The notes under the pieces: model-generated | What the model was told of the DNA's origin: nothing | Seen by the model: only the letters and a program-made list of their open reading frames with translations | Database searches by the model: none | Made by a program: the position numbers and the translations under genes | Shown here: positions 1-6,441 of the stretch, piece by piece | Numbering within the stretch: position 1 is the first letter of the stretch | Layout: each line of letters begins with the position of its first letter | Assembly (NCBI GenBank): GCA_002348225.1 | Contig: DEAP01000025.1 | Span: forward strand, 1-17,992 | Length of the DNA stretch: 17,992 nucleotides | Direction: 5' to 3' | Source of the DNA: Dehalococcoidia bacterium UBA2979 | Lineage (GTDB): Bacteria; Chloroflexota; Dehalococcoidia; UBA2979

Positions 1-49
1 GTGCGGACGGTTCACACTGGCAAGAGGGTGTGATGCCCCGCCCGTGAAA
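1..49. other. Short flank downstream of the helicase-loader gene
   Basis: This stretch lies between the window edge and the stop codon of the leftward loader gene. It holds a 6-bp inverted repeat, TCACAC at 12-17 and GTGTGA at 28-33, with a 10-nt loop. No T-run follows the repeat on the minus strand, so it is not a convincing intrinsic terminator. No gene is visible in so short a piece; the next gene to the left may begin or end outside the window. Confidence 0.2.
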
Positions 50-1420
50 CTAGGAAGTTGGTCGTAGCGTCCTAAAATCTGGCGCTTCTACCTTGTAGAC
101 TTCCGAGAGTTCTGTGAAAGTTAAACGACTCGCAATTCGGTCTTCGAGATCACTAGGCTTACCATTCATCGTGATGATCGTCCAGGCTCTTGTTGTGTAA
201 CGATGGTTAATCAGCTGATAAATTTTCTCCTCAGCCCAATCAGAAGATCTATGAGCTCCAAGATCATCAAGTACAAGCAGTTTGACTTCTAATAATCGCT
301 TGAAGGTTTGATCGTACGATTCGGATTGGTCCTGTTTGTAGGACGCTCGCAGGTGGTCGAGTAGATCAGGGACTGTCGCGAAAGCGACCCTATCACCCTG
401 TTCCATTCGAACATTTGCAATCGCACAGGCGAGGTGTGTTTTTCCAACACCGTGACTCCCAGTGAGAACAATCCAGCCATCGGGTTGAGCTGCCCACTCT
501 CTTAATCTTCCCTCCAGCCAGATTAGATCTTGCCGTTGTGTTTTGGAAAGCCCGATACCATCGGAAACAAAATTTTCAAATTTAAACTTCGTTACTGTTG
601 ATTTATCCATCGCACCGATGAAACTGTACGGAGCAGTTTCCCAGATTCCAAGGTCCACAATCTGGGTATTCCTGTCATCGGATAGTCGAATACTCAATCT
701 GTGATCCAGCTCGTCATTCAGAGCTAAGGTGGTGAAAACGGTTGGCAATTTGGCGTTCCAACGATGATTAATTAACTGGTCAAACTTCTGCTGACCCCAC
801 TCACCTGATATTTGGCTGTGACAATCATCAATAACGAGGAGAGGTATATCCAATAATGCGGAATACCCTTGGTCAATAGCTTCACCATTTTTTTCTTTGT
901 TGAGCGCAGAGTGGAAATAATCGACGAGATCTGCGACAGAGAAGAACATGGTTGGAATACCCCGAGCGATTGCCGCATTCACTATGGAGGCTGCCACATG
1001 TGTTTTGCCGCTCCCATGCTCTCCAAGAATTACCAACCATCCGTGCATCGCTACTGAATAGTCTTTAGCTATTTGAGTCGCTTTTTCGTAATTTGTTTGA
1101 TTGGTTTTGTCGGGCGTTCTCCCGACGCTTACTAAGTTGTCGAAGTTAAGTCGTTTGAGTGCGCCGAGCCCAGAGTTTGCAAGAAGTGTTTCCGTAAGCC
1201 GATTTTTACGTCTTTCGATAGTACATGAGCAAGGATACGAACGTCCGAAACGTTCGTCTTGCACATTAGTTGTGTGCCTCACGAACCCCATATCTCCGCA
1301 TAGTGGACACTCGTAGTCAACTTTTATCGGAGTCGGCTCTTTTTCGAATGACGGAGTCGTATCTATTTTGTTCTCTTCCTGATTGTCGGGAAGAAAATCC
1401 TGAAGTTTCCTCGTTGTCAT
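50..1420 (-). CDS. DnaI/DnaC-like helicase loader with two tandem AAA+ modules
   Basis: The 456-residue product is probably a cytoplasmic ATPase that loads the replicative helicase. An N-terminal zinc-finger-like cluster (Cys38, Cys41, Cys64, Cys66) resembles the one in DnaI/DnaC loaders. Two homologous AAA+ modules follow. Module 1 has Walker A GEHGSGKT (133-140), Walker B LLVIDD (194-199) and Arg245. Module 2 has Walker A GSHGVGKT (321-328), Walker B LLVLDD (381-386), sensor-1 Asn419 and an SRL box with Arg432. Both share a GW-[LI]-V lead-in and a QLINHR segment. In module 1 the sensor-1 Asn aligns with Leu232 and SRL reads IRL, so it may have weaker hydrolysis. Known DnaC/DnaI loaders have one AAA+ module. 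It is last in rplI-dnaB-dnaD-like-loader and overlaps the preceding gene by 104 bp. The ATG at 1420 is preceded by a weak AAGGG. The replication role is inferred from family and context. Confidence 0.85.
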   Translation of the reverse strand: MTTRKLQDFLPDNQEENKIDTTPSFEKEPTPIKVDYECPLCGDMGFVRHTTNVQDERFGRSYPCSCTIERRKNRLTETLLANSGLGALKRLNFDNLVSVGRTPDKTNQTNYEKATQIAKDYSVAMHGWLVILGEHGSGKTHVAASIVNAAIARGIPTMFFSVADLVDYFHSALNKEKNGEAIDQGYSALLDIPLLVIDDCHSQISGEWGQQKFDQLINHRWNAKLPTVFTTLALNDELDHRLSIRLSDDRNTQIVDLGIWETAPYSFIGAMDKSTVTKFKFENFVSDGIGLSKTQRQDLIWLEGRLREWAAQPDGWIVLTGSHGVGKTHLACAIANVRMEQGDRVAFATVPDLLDHLRASYKQDQSESYDQTFKRLLEVKLLVLDDLGAHRSSDWAEEKIYQLINHRYTTRAWTIITMNGKPSDLEDRIASRLTFTELSEVYKVEAPDFRTLRPTS

Positions 1421-2066
1421 TGCTTTTCCCTTCGTTTTTCCAGCGAGCCAGTATTGCAGTCACGTATTTCCAAGATCGGGCATTAGATTGTGCCGCGATA
1501 TCGAGGGCCTCAAGGATCCAGGTAGTTGGGTACGCTTGCTCAGCAATGGCTATCATGTCCGCGATCACCGGGGTCAAGATCCCGATTTCATTCTCATATT
1601 TTTCTATGACTGTGCTCACTGCGGCTTTTTCGTAGTCAGTTCTAGGATTCGAACCGCGCGATTGGTTACGGTGAGCCACTAACTCAGATTTCATGTCAGC
1701 TTTCAGGTTGGAGATCAGTCGAGCACCTGACTCATCATTCGGAGCGAGAATTTTATCGTCTTCATCAATTTGTAACTGCAGGAATATACCTTCTCTACAG
1801 CTGAGATCTAATCCGTGTAGGATGCCATTTTTGCCACCAAGATGAGTAAACCAGCTGAGTAAAACAGGATCAGTTAATAGCTGGGATAAATAGGCATACC
1901 TCTGACCACTGCCTCTGGACGCGATTGCGTACCAGGTATACAGAGTTGCCCGCAGTTGGGATTCATTATGAAGGCGAGGAAGTATTTCAGTGAATAACTG
2001 CGCCGGAACAGGTATCATTTTTTGACCAGTTTTGAATAGAGTAGCAGGGAGTGTATGTTTGTCCAA
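1317..2066 (-). CDS. DnaD-like replication initiation protein
   Basis: The 249-residue product resembles DnaD-family primosome proteins. Residues about 17-75 look like the DnaD N-terminal winged-helix region (IPVPAQLF start, then a helical stretch and a SQLLTDPVLL segment). Residues about 155-213 resemble the C-terminal DnaD/DnaB_2 domain: a Tyr-Glu-Asn-Glu start, a helical middle and the ending YVTAILARWKNEG. A hydrophilic, probably disordered tail (214-249) lies mostly in the 104-bp overlap with the loader gene. In Firmicutes DnaD bridges initiator or restart proteins and the helicase loader, and the neighbours here (dnaB upstream, loader downstream) fit that. The start is TTG at 2066: a full AAGGAG lies 5 nt upstream and overlaps the dnaB stop codon. 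An internal ATG at residue 17 is less likely because it would cut into the N-terminal domain. The function is inferred. Confidence 0.75.
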   Translation of the reverse strand: MDKHTLPATLFKTGQKMIPVPAQLFTEILPRLHNESQLRATLYTWYAIASRGSGQRYAYLSQLLTDPVLLSWFTHLGGKNGILHGLDLSCREGIFLQLQIDEDDKILAPNDESGARLISNLKADMKSELVAHRNQSRGSNPRTDYEKAAVSTVIEKYENEIGILTPVIADMIAIAEQAYPTTWILEALDIAAQSNARSWKYVTAILARWKNEGKSNDNEETSGFSSRQSGREQNRYDSVIRKRADSDKS

Positions 2067-2071
2067 AAGAT

Positions 2072-2077
2072 CTCCTT
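2072..2077 (-). promoter_or_regulatory. Shine-Dalgarno AAGGAG overlapping the dnaB stop codon
   Basis: On the minus strand AAGGAG is followed by 5 nt and then the TTG start of the DnaD-like gene. Its AA is shared with the TAA stop codon of dnaB (2076-2078). This supports the unusual TTG start and points to tight translational coupling between the helicase and the DnaD-like protein. Confidence 0.75.
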
Positions 2078-3524
2078 AGAAATCGCTAAAGGAGGTCTCT
2101 TGGGGATTCCCCGCCGGTTCGGAGTAGAGTTCATATTCTTTAAATGTGGCTAGATTTTCTTCCCAGTGAAGGTCAATCACTCCGGTCGCCCCATTACGGT
2201 GCTTAGCTATTATGATTTTGGCCTGTCTCGGGTCAAGGTCGGGAGGCCAATCTTGGGGGTCCTCGCTTTTGTGGTATTCCGCTTCTCTATAGATGAACAT
2301 TACAACATCAGCATCTTGCTCAATTGATCCTGATTCACGTAGATCTGACAAGATTGGAATGTGGGGCTTCCGTTGCTCAACGGCGCGATTTAGCTGGGCA
2401 GCAGCGATTACAGGCACGTCCAACTCACGCGCAATTTGTTTTAGGGTTCTGGAAATCTGGGTAACACTTGCTACCGGTGAATCATACCGTTGAGCACTAC
2501 TTACGAGCTGCAAATAATCCACTATCAGCAAATCCAAACCTTGTTCGGCCTTCATTCTCTTTGCAGCGGCTCGGATTTCAGCAACAGTGAGATCACCCTG
2601 TTCGTTAATATAAATATTTGCGTCAGACAGAGAGCCGTGAGCGGTCATAACTTTTTGAAGTTCAACTTCATGTTCATCGTCATAAGTTAATTTAGGAGAT
2701 GAGATACCCGACTCTGAGGCAAGTAGCCGTTTCGCTAGCTCAATTCCACTCATTTCTAGCGAGAAAAGAGCGACTGTGCCAGTTGATTCCAGCGCACAGT
2801 GTCGAGCAAAATTTAAGGCGAGAGCGGACTTGCCATGGCCTGGTCTAGCCGCAACGATAATCAAGTTTCCTCGTTGGAAACCTCCATTTAACTGTGCATC
2901 AAGGTCATGAAACCCGCTCTCCACGACTCTTTCTGACAAGTTTTCATCGTCGTCAGCGTTAGCCAACATTTCTTCAAGAATTTCACTTATTCGTTGAAAG
3001 TCTCCGCTACCAACTGCGCCGCGTATATTGAGCAAGAGCTCTTCCGCCATTGAAATCACTGATTCTTGGTCGGCTCCACCTTCATATGCTTTCTGTAGCA
3101 GTAAATTGAATCCTTCAATGGCTTGGCGATAGAGGCCGTCTCGGCGGACTATCCGTGCGTGAGCTTCAACACCTTCAGCTGTAAAGTGTTTGCTGATCAC
3201 CTCTGCGAGGAATTTTTCACCGCCTACAGTGTCCAGTAGCCCCAGTCGCTCTAATTCATGTCCCACTGTGGTCGCAGTGATTTGTTCGCCTCGCTCCTCT
3301 AGCAGTAGGCTGGCTTCGAAGGCGGCTTTGCATGAAACATCAAAGAAATCATCGCTCTGCAGTATTGCTGAGACTTTTACTAGAGCCGTCTCGTCTAATA
3401 GGATGGCCGCAACTACAGCTTCCTCAGCACTTATGTCGTGAGGCGGGAGTTGCTGAGCAAAGCGCTGGTTTGACCTCGGTTGTTGAGGGAAAGCACTTAG
3501 CTGACCCGTATTCGAATTGACCAT
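2076..3524 (-). CDS. dnaB: Replicative DNA helicase DnaB
   Basis: The product (482 residues from the chosen start) is the hexameric 5'-3' helicase that unwinds DNA at the replication fork and binds primase. The N-terminal DnaB domain covers about 28-130 and a linker follows. The RecA-like ATPase has Walker A ARPGHGKS (226-233), the catalytic Glu257 in SLEMS, Walker B LLIVDYLQL (332-340), Gln377 in AAQLNR and the arginine-finger region KHRNG with Arg443. His230 sits where Met or another residue is more usual in the P-loop. No intein interrupts the P-loop or later motifs. The open frame extends to a TTG at 3557, but the ATG at 3524 is preferred because AGAGG lies just upstream and the extra N-terminus matches nothing expected. 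It sits between rplI and the DnaD-like gene in one leftward operon. Confidence 0.96.
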   Translation of the reverse strand: MVNSNTGQLSAFPQQPRSNQRFAQQLPPHDISAEEAVVAAILLDETALVKVSAILQSDDFFDVSCKAAFEASLLLEERGEQITATTVGHELERLGLLDTVGGEKFLAEVISKHFTAEGVEAHARIVRRDGLYRQAIEGFNLLLQKAYEGGADQESVISMAEELLLNIRGAVGSGDFQRISEILEEMLANADDDENLSERVVESGFHDLDAQLNGGFQRGNLIIVAARPGHGKSALALNFARHCALESTGTVALFSLEMSGIELAKRLLASESGISSPKLTYDDEHEVELQKVMTAHGSLSDANIYINEQGDLTVAEIRAAAKRMKAEQGLDLLIVDYLQLVSSAQRYDSPVASVTQISRTLKQIARELDVPVIAAAQLNRAVEQRKPHIPILSDLRESGSIEQDADVVMFIYREAEYHKSEDPQDWPPDLDPRQAKIIIAKHRNGATGVIDLHWEENLATFKEYELYSEPAGNPQETSFSDF

Positions 3525-3585
3525 TCCGAAACCTCTGGTGCATGACGCAGGGACCAAAGTCTACACGGATCAACTTTTCTAAAAT

Positions 3586-3613
3586 CGCCCTCAGCCTAAG
3601 CTGATTCAGGGCG
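3586..3613 (-). terminator. Hairpin between rplI and dnaB, possible weak terminator or attenuator
   Basis: Read on the minus strand, this is CGCCCT, a 4-nt bulge, CAGC, a TTAG loop, GCTG and AGGGCG. It forms a 10-bp stem interrupted by the one-sided bulge. ATTTTAG follows, a short and imperfect T-run. It lies after the rplI stop and before the dnaB start. It may reduce transcription into dnaB or mark a processing site; a strong terminator seems unlikely because the operon continues. Confidence 0.45.
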
Positions 3614-3641
3614 GAGAGAGTTTATCTGCTAATCGGTTACC

Positions 3642-4259
3642 CTACTCGTCTTCTTCTTGGCTTGGTTCCGATTCCGACGCACTAGCAATGGCATCGTCAC
3701 TTTCAGAGTCAATCGATTCACTATCCTCATTTTCCGAATCATCATTAACGTCTTCGACGTTTTCGGGAGGATTCAAAAGAAGATCAGCGGCCTTTTCCAG
3801 ACCGTCTGGCGATTCCTCGTCCACCACAACCACAGAAACATATGGCTGCACATTTGGAGACAATCGCAACTGAACCGAATAGACACCAACTTGTCGAATG
3901 GCTTCTCCTAAGAGAATCCTCCGTCGGTCAAGCTGTTCACCGAGTATTTCCCCAGCTTTCTCGGCAATATCAGCATTGTTGACGGACCCATAAAGTCGAC
4001 CCTGCTCGCCGACACGCACACCTATGATAATAGGTGATTCAGTCAGGCGATCAACAAGTGTTTGGTAATGCGCATCTTGAACTTTCTGACGTTCCGCCTC
4101 AGCGACTCGTAGTTCTTCAGCTCGTTCCACAGCATGTGGAGTAGCAGGAACCGCGAGTCCTTTCGGAAGAAGGTAGTTTCGGGCATATCCTGGCTTGACA
4201 TCTTTGACGTCGCCCCGAGAACCAGATCCCTCAACTGTCTCAACAAACATTACTTTCAC
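3642..4259 (-). CDS. rplI: Large-subunit ribosomal protein L9 with acidic C-terminal tail
   Basis: L9 binds 23S rRNA near the L1 stalk and supports frame maintenance. Residues about 1-50 match the N-terminal rRNA-binding domain (MKVMFVETVEG start, GYARNYLLPKGLA around 24-36). A charged connecting helix follows, then the C-terminal domain to about 148. Residues 150-205 are an added tail rich in Asp, Glu and Ser with no expected L9 counterpart; family members are usually near 150 residues. The GTG at 4259 is chosen because it gives the canonical N-terminus and a GAAGGG lies about 9-10 nt upstream. The TTG three codons earlier touches that GAAGGG directly and is a poor start. It is the first gene of the leftward operon rplI-dnaB-dnaD-like-loader. 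Confidence 0.95.
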   Translation of the reverse strand: MKVMFVETVEGSGSRGDVKDVKPGYARNYLLPKGLAVPATPHAVERAEELRVAEAERQKVQDAHYQTLVDRLTESPIIIGVRVGEQGRLYGSVNNADIAEKAGEILGEQLDRRRILLGEAIRQVGVYSVQLRLSPNVQPYVSVVVVDEESPDGLEKAADLLLNPPENVEDVNDDSENEDSESIDSESDDAIASASESEPSQEEDE

Positions 4260-4367
4260 AACGGCCAACCCTTCGAGTGCGTCGGAGTCGGAAATCCATA
4301 TTCCACTCTGCCGTACTTAATTCTTTCTGTGCTTAGATTGCACACGTAGTTTTGCGCATTTCACTTC

Positions 4368-4385
4368 CAAATATGTGAATATTTG
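4368..4385. repeat. Perfect 7-bp inverted repeat, operator-like
   Basis: CAAATAT (4368-4374) and ATATTTG (4379-4385) are exact reverse complements separated by GTGA. The site is in the region between the divergent rplI and OmpR-type regulator genes, and its right edge overlaps a TTGACG hexamer (4383-4388) that could act as a -35 element. The symmetry and position suggest a dimeric regulator site, but the regulator is unknown. The rest of 4260-4551 shows no convincing gene; a weaker ATATA-CCCCC-TATAT repeat lies at 4411-4425. Confidence 0.4.
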
Positions 4386-4517
4386 ACGCACGACCTACGA
4401 GACTAGCGATATATACCCCCTATATGCAATCGGCTCAGCATGAAAATGAGTCGCAGCCTACTAATGGACTGGTCCTCACGGCTTAGAGATCGTCCTATAG
4501 TAGCACATATGTTCTGA

Positions 4518-4545
4518 TTGTGGGTTGGGTCTCGACTGATAGAAT
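4518..4545 (+). promoter_or_regulatory. Candidate leaderless promoter of the OmpR-type regulator
   Basis: TTGTGG (4518-4523) and TAGAAT (4540-4545) are separated by 16 bp, and the ATG begins 7 nt after the -10-like hexamer. Transcription would therefore start at or next to the ATG. No Shine-Dalgarno sequence precedes the gene, which agrees with a leaderless mRNA. The promoter is inferred by eye from a sigma-70-like pattern. Confidence 0.45.
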
Positions 4546-4551
4546 CGCAGA

Positions 4552-5226
4552 ATGGAAGGTTACTTGGCACTGACATCTAATCCAGACCACATACGGGATA
4601 TTGAAATTGTGGCGAAGGAGGACGGGCGACTCGCAAAGATAGTAGCGAGCTCTCGGGAGTGTCTCGAGGAGGCTCGGGCTTGGCGCCCTGTATGTGTTCT
4701 TATTGACGTTGAGATAGGTCTTTCATTGGGTGGACTCGCGGCGATTCTTCGTGATGAAGCAGTTTCGGCTACACCTGCGGTTTTGTTGATTAGTCCTGAT
4801 TCACAATATTCAAATTTACGATCGCTTGAGTTTCAAGATTTTATTCAAGCTCCTATATCAATTCCAGAACTGCGCCTTCGTATATTCCAACAGATTGCCC
4901 GAAGCTTAGGGACGGATTCTGATAGTCGACTCAGGCACGGAAAACTTGTGATTGATCTGAATAGACGGCAAGTGAAGCTTAACAATGAGACAGTCGAGCT
5001 CACTTACAAGGAATATGCACTTCTCAGCTTTTTAGCTTCTAGTCCTGGGAGACCTTATACAAGGGAGGTTTTGCTGAATCAGGTGTGGGGATACGACTAT
5101 TTTGGTGGCGTTCGGACGGTCGACGTGCATGTGAGGAGAATTCGGTCTCGAATCGAAGCAGACGAAGAATTCATTGAGACCGTGCGTAACGTTGGTTATC
5201 GATTTGTTGATCGCTATAGGGACTGA
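4552..5226 (+). CDS. GlnR-like OmpR/PhoB-family regulator with degenerate receiver
   Basis: The 224-residue product has an N-terminal receiver-like domain (about 1-118) and a C-terminal winged-helix DNA-binding domain (about 128-222). The receiver keeps Asp52 but lacks the acidic pair near its start (SNPD at 9-12) and the conserved Lys before Pro (Ala100 in QAP). Phosphorylation-dependent control is therefore doubtful. No histidine kinase gene is adjacent. The DNA-binding half contains LTYKEYALL, VWGYDYFGG (178-186) and RTVDVHVRR (188-196), closely resembling actinobacterial GlnR, an orphan regulator of nitrogen genes with an atypical receiver. The next gene is glutamine synthetase, 162 bp downstream, so a nitrogen-control role is a reasonable inference. 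RegX3- and PhoP-type regulators share much of the same winged-helix motif, so GlnR orthology is not certain. The ATG lies 7 nt after a TAGAAT hexamer. Confidence 0.8.
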   Translation: MEGYLALTSNPDHIRDIEIVAKEDGRLAKIVASSRECLEEARAWRPVCVLIDVEIGLSLGGLAAILRDEAVSATPAVLLISPDSQYSNLRSLEFQDFIQAPISIPELRLRIFQQIARSLGTDSDSRLRHGKLVIDLNRRQVKLNNETVELTYKEYALLSFLASSPGRPYTREVLLNQVWGYDYFGGVRTVDVHVRRIRSRIEADEEFIETVRNVGYRFVDRYRD

Positions 5227-5280
5227 AATTCTAGTTAAAGCCTTTTTGCGCACGAATGTTCAGAGTCCATTAATCTCAAT

Positions 5281-5307
5281 GTCCGTTGTTGGAAATGTGC
5301 ATGAAAT
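5281..5307 (+). promoter_or_regulatory. Three boxes at 11-bp spacing upstream of glutamine synthetase
   Basis: GTCCG (5281-5285), GAAAT (5292-5296) and GAAAT (5303-5307) lie exactly 11 bp apart in the gap between the GlnR-like gene and glnA. OmpR-family regulators bind direct repeats at this spacing, and the described GlnR site alternates GTnAC-like and GAAAC-like boxes with 6-nt gaps. The match to that consensus is only partial. It is offered as a candidate operator; no confident -10/-35 pair for glnA was found here. Confidence 0.3.
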
Positions 5308-5388
5308 AATTCAGGCGAATAATTGACCATAGGAACACGCGGTCCAGCTCAGCTGGTAACTAGCTTATTGGTAAGAAAGGTGGGGATG

Positions 5389-6387
5389 ATGGCTTTCAAA
5401 GCAGAATATATATGGATCGACGGGACTGAACCTACGCCGTTAATGAGGTCCAAGACGAGGATAATGCCGGACGGGTCAACCGAATTTCCGATATGGGGAT
5501 TTGACGGTTCCAGCACAAACCAAGCGCCAGGTGCCAACTCAGACTGTGTGCTACGTCCAGTCTATGACTGTGCAGATCCCATACGGGGCGGTAACGATCG
5601 CTTAGTTCTTTGTGAAGTACTTCTTCCAGACATGACCCCGCATCCGACCAACACTCGAGCTACGTGTGCTGAGGTGGCGGAGAAGTTTGCGTCTGAAGAG
5701 GCATGGTTTGGAATTGAGCAAGAATATACTCTGTTTGAAGCTGATGGTCAGCAACCACTTGGATTTCCTGAAGGTGGATTTCCGGGTCCACAAGGCCCCT
5801 ACTACTGTGGAGTGGGCACGGACCTCATTTTCGGTAGAGAAATATCAGAGGTACACGCTTCAGCATGCATCGATGCAGGGATTGGCATTGCTGGTACGAA
5901 CGCTGAAGTGATGCCCGGTCAGTGGGAATTTCAGGTAGGACCACTAGGTCCCCTTGAAGTTTCTGACCAGCTCTGGGTTTCCCGCTGGCTGCTTCACCGA
6001 GTTGCGGAGGATTATGAGGTTGTTGTTTCGATAGATCCTAAGCCAGTCAGAGGTGACTGGAACGGTGCCGGTTGTCACACAAATTATTCGACAAAGGCGA
6101 TGCGAGAGTCTTATCAGCCGATAATTGATGCATGTGAAGCGCTCGGTAAGAACATACAAGAGCACATTCAGAACTACGGAAGCGGCAATGAGAATCGATT
6201 GACCGGTTTACATGAGACTCAGAGTATTAATGAGTTCAGTTATGGCGTTTCTGACCGGGGCGCATCGATCAGGATTCCTTGGCAGGTAGAGGTAGATCAG
6301 AAGGGCTATTTGGAAGACCGACGCCCCGCATCAAATATGGATCCATATCTGGTGACACGGTTGTTGATTCAGACTACTTGTGGCTGA
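5389..6387 (+). CDS. glnA: Glutamine synthetase, type II (short, eukaryote-like)
   Basis: The enzyme makes glutamine from glutamate, ammonia and ATP in the cytoplasm. The product is 332 residues, the short GSII size and not the roughly 450-residue GSI. Family landmarks are EYIWIDG (6-12), the SKTRI segment (21-25), WGFDGSST (36-43), WFGIEQEY with metal-ligand glutamates (106-113), MPGQWEFQ (175-182), GAGCHTNYS (226-234), NRLTGLHET (269-277) and IRIPWQVE (294-301). GSI-type adenylylation control is not expected in GSII. The open frame reaches back to 5323, but the second of two adjacent ATGs at 5389 is preferred: AAAGG lies 8 nt upstream and the family start is reproduced. Its partner upstream is a GlnR-like regulator, and a strong terminator follows. 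Confidence 0.95.
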   Translation: MAFKAEYIWIDGTEPTPLMRSKTRIMPDGSTEFPIWGFDGSSTNQAPGANSDCVLRPVYDCADPIRGGNDRLVLCEVLLPDMTPHPTNTRATCAEVAEKFASEEAWFGIEQEYTLFEADGQQPLGFPEGGFPGPQGPYYCGVGTDLIFGREISEVHASACIDAGIGIAGTNAEVMPGQWEFQVGPLGPLEVSDQLWVSRWLLHRVAEDYEVVVSIDPKPVRGDWNGAGCHTNYSTKAMRESYQPIIDACEALGKNIQEHIQNYGSGNENRLTGLHETQSINEFSYGVSDRGASIRIPWQVEVDQKGYLEDRRPASNMDPYLVTRLLIQTTCG

Positions 6388-6412
6388 TATTAAGTAAATA
6401 GCGATTAATAAA

Positions 6413-6441
6413 TGAGGGCTTACCAGCAAGCCCTCATTTTT
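6413..6441. terminator. Strong bidirectional intrinsic terminator after glnA
   Basis: TGAGGGCTT (6413-6421) and AAGCCCTCA (6428-6436) form a perfect 9-bp stem with a 6-nt loop, followed by TTTTT (6437-6441) on the plus strand. On the minus strand the stem is followed by TTTATTAAT, so it can also end the leftward CoA-transferase operon, whose stop codon (6440-6442) touches the structure. Confidence 0.92.

Noticed and set aside
1270..1635. Plus-strand 121-codon open frame across the loader/DnaD-like junction
   Set aside because: It lies antisense to two well-supported genes, has no family features and no ribosome binding site; it is a shadow frame.
3525..3557. TTG start at 3557 for dnaB
   Set aside because: It has no SD and adds residues unlike DnaB; the ATG at 3524 has AGAGG upstream.
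4409..4426. ATATA-CCCCC-TATAT hairpin as a terminator or promoter
   Set aside because: The 5-bp A/T stem is too weak for a terminator and no properly spaced -35 supports it as a -10 element.
4440..4517. 25-codon open frame (ATG 4440 to TGA 4517) upstream of the GlnR-like gene
   Set aside because: No Shine-Dalgarno sequence precedes it and its end overlaps the candidate promoter region. Nothing beyond an open frame supports it as a leader peptide.
5323..5388. Upstream extension of the glutamine synthetase frame
   Set aside because: It begins at a non-ATG codon, does not match the family N-terminus, and the ATG at 5389 has a good AAAGG upstream.
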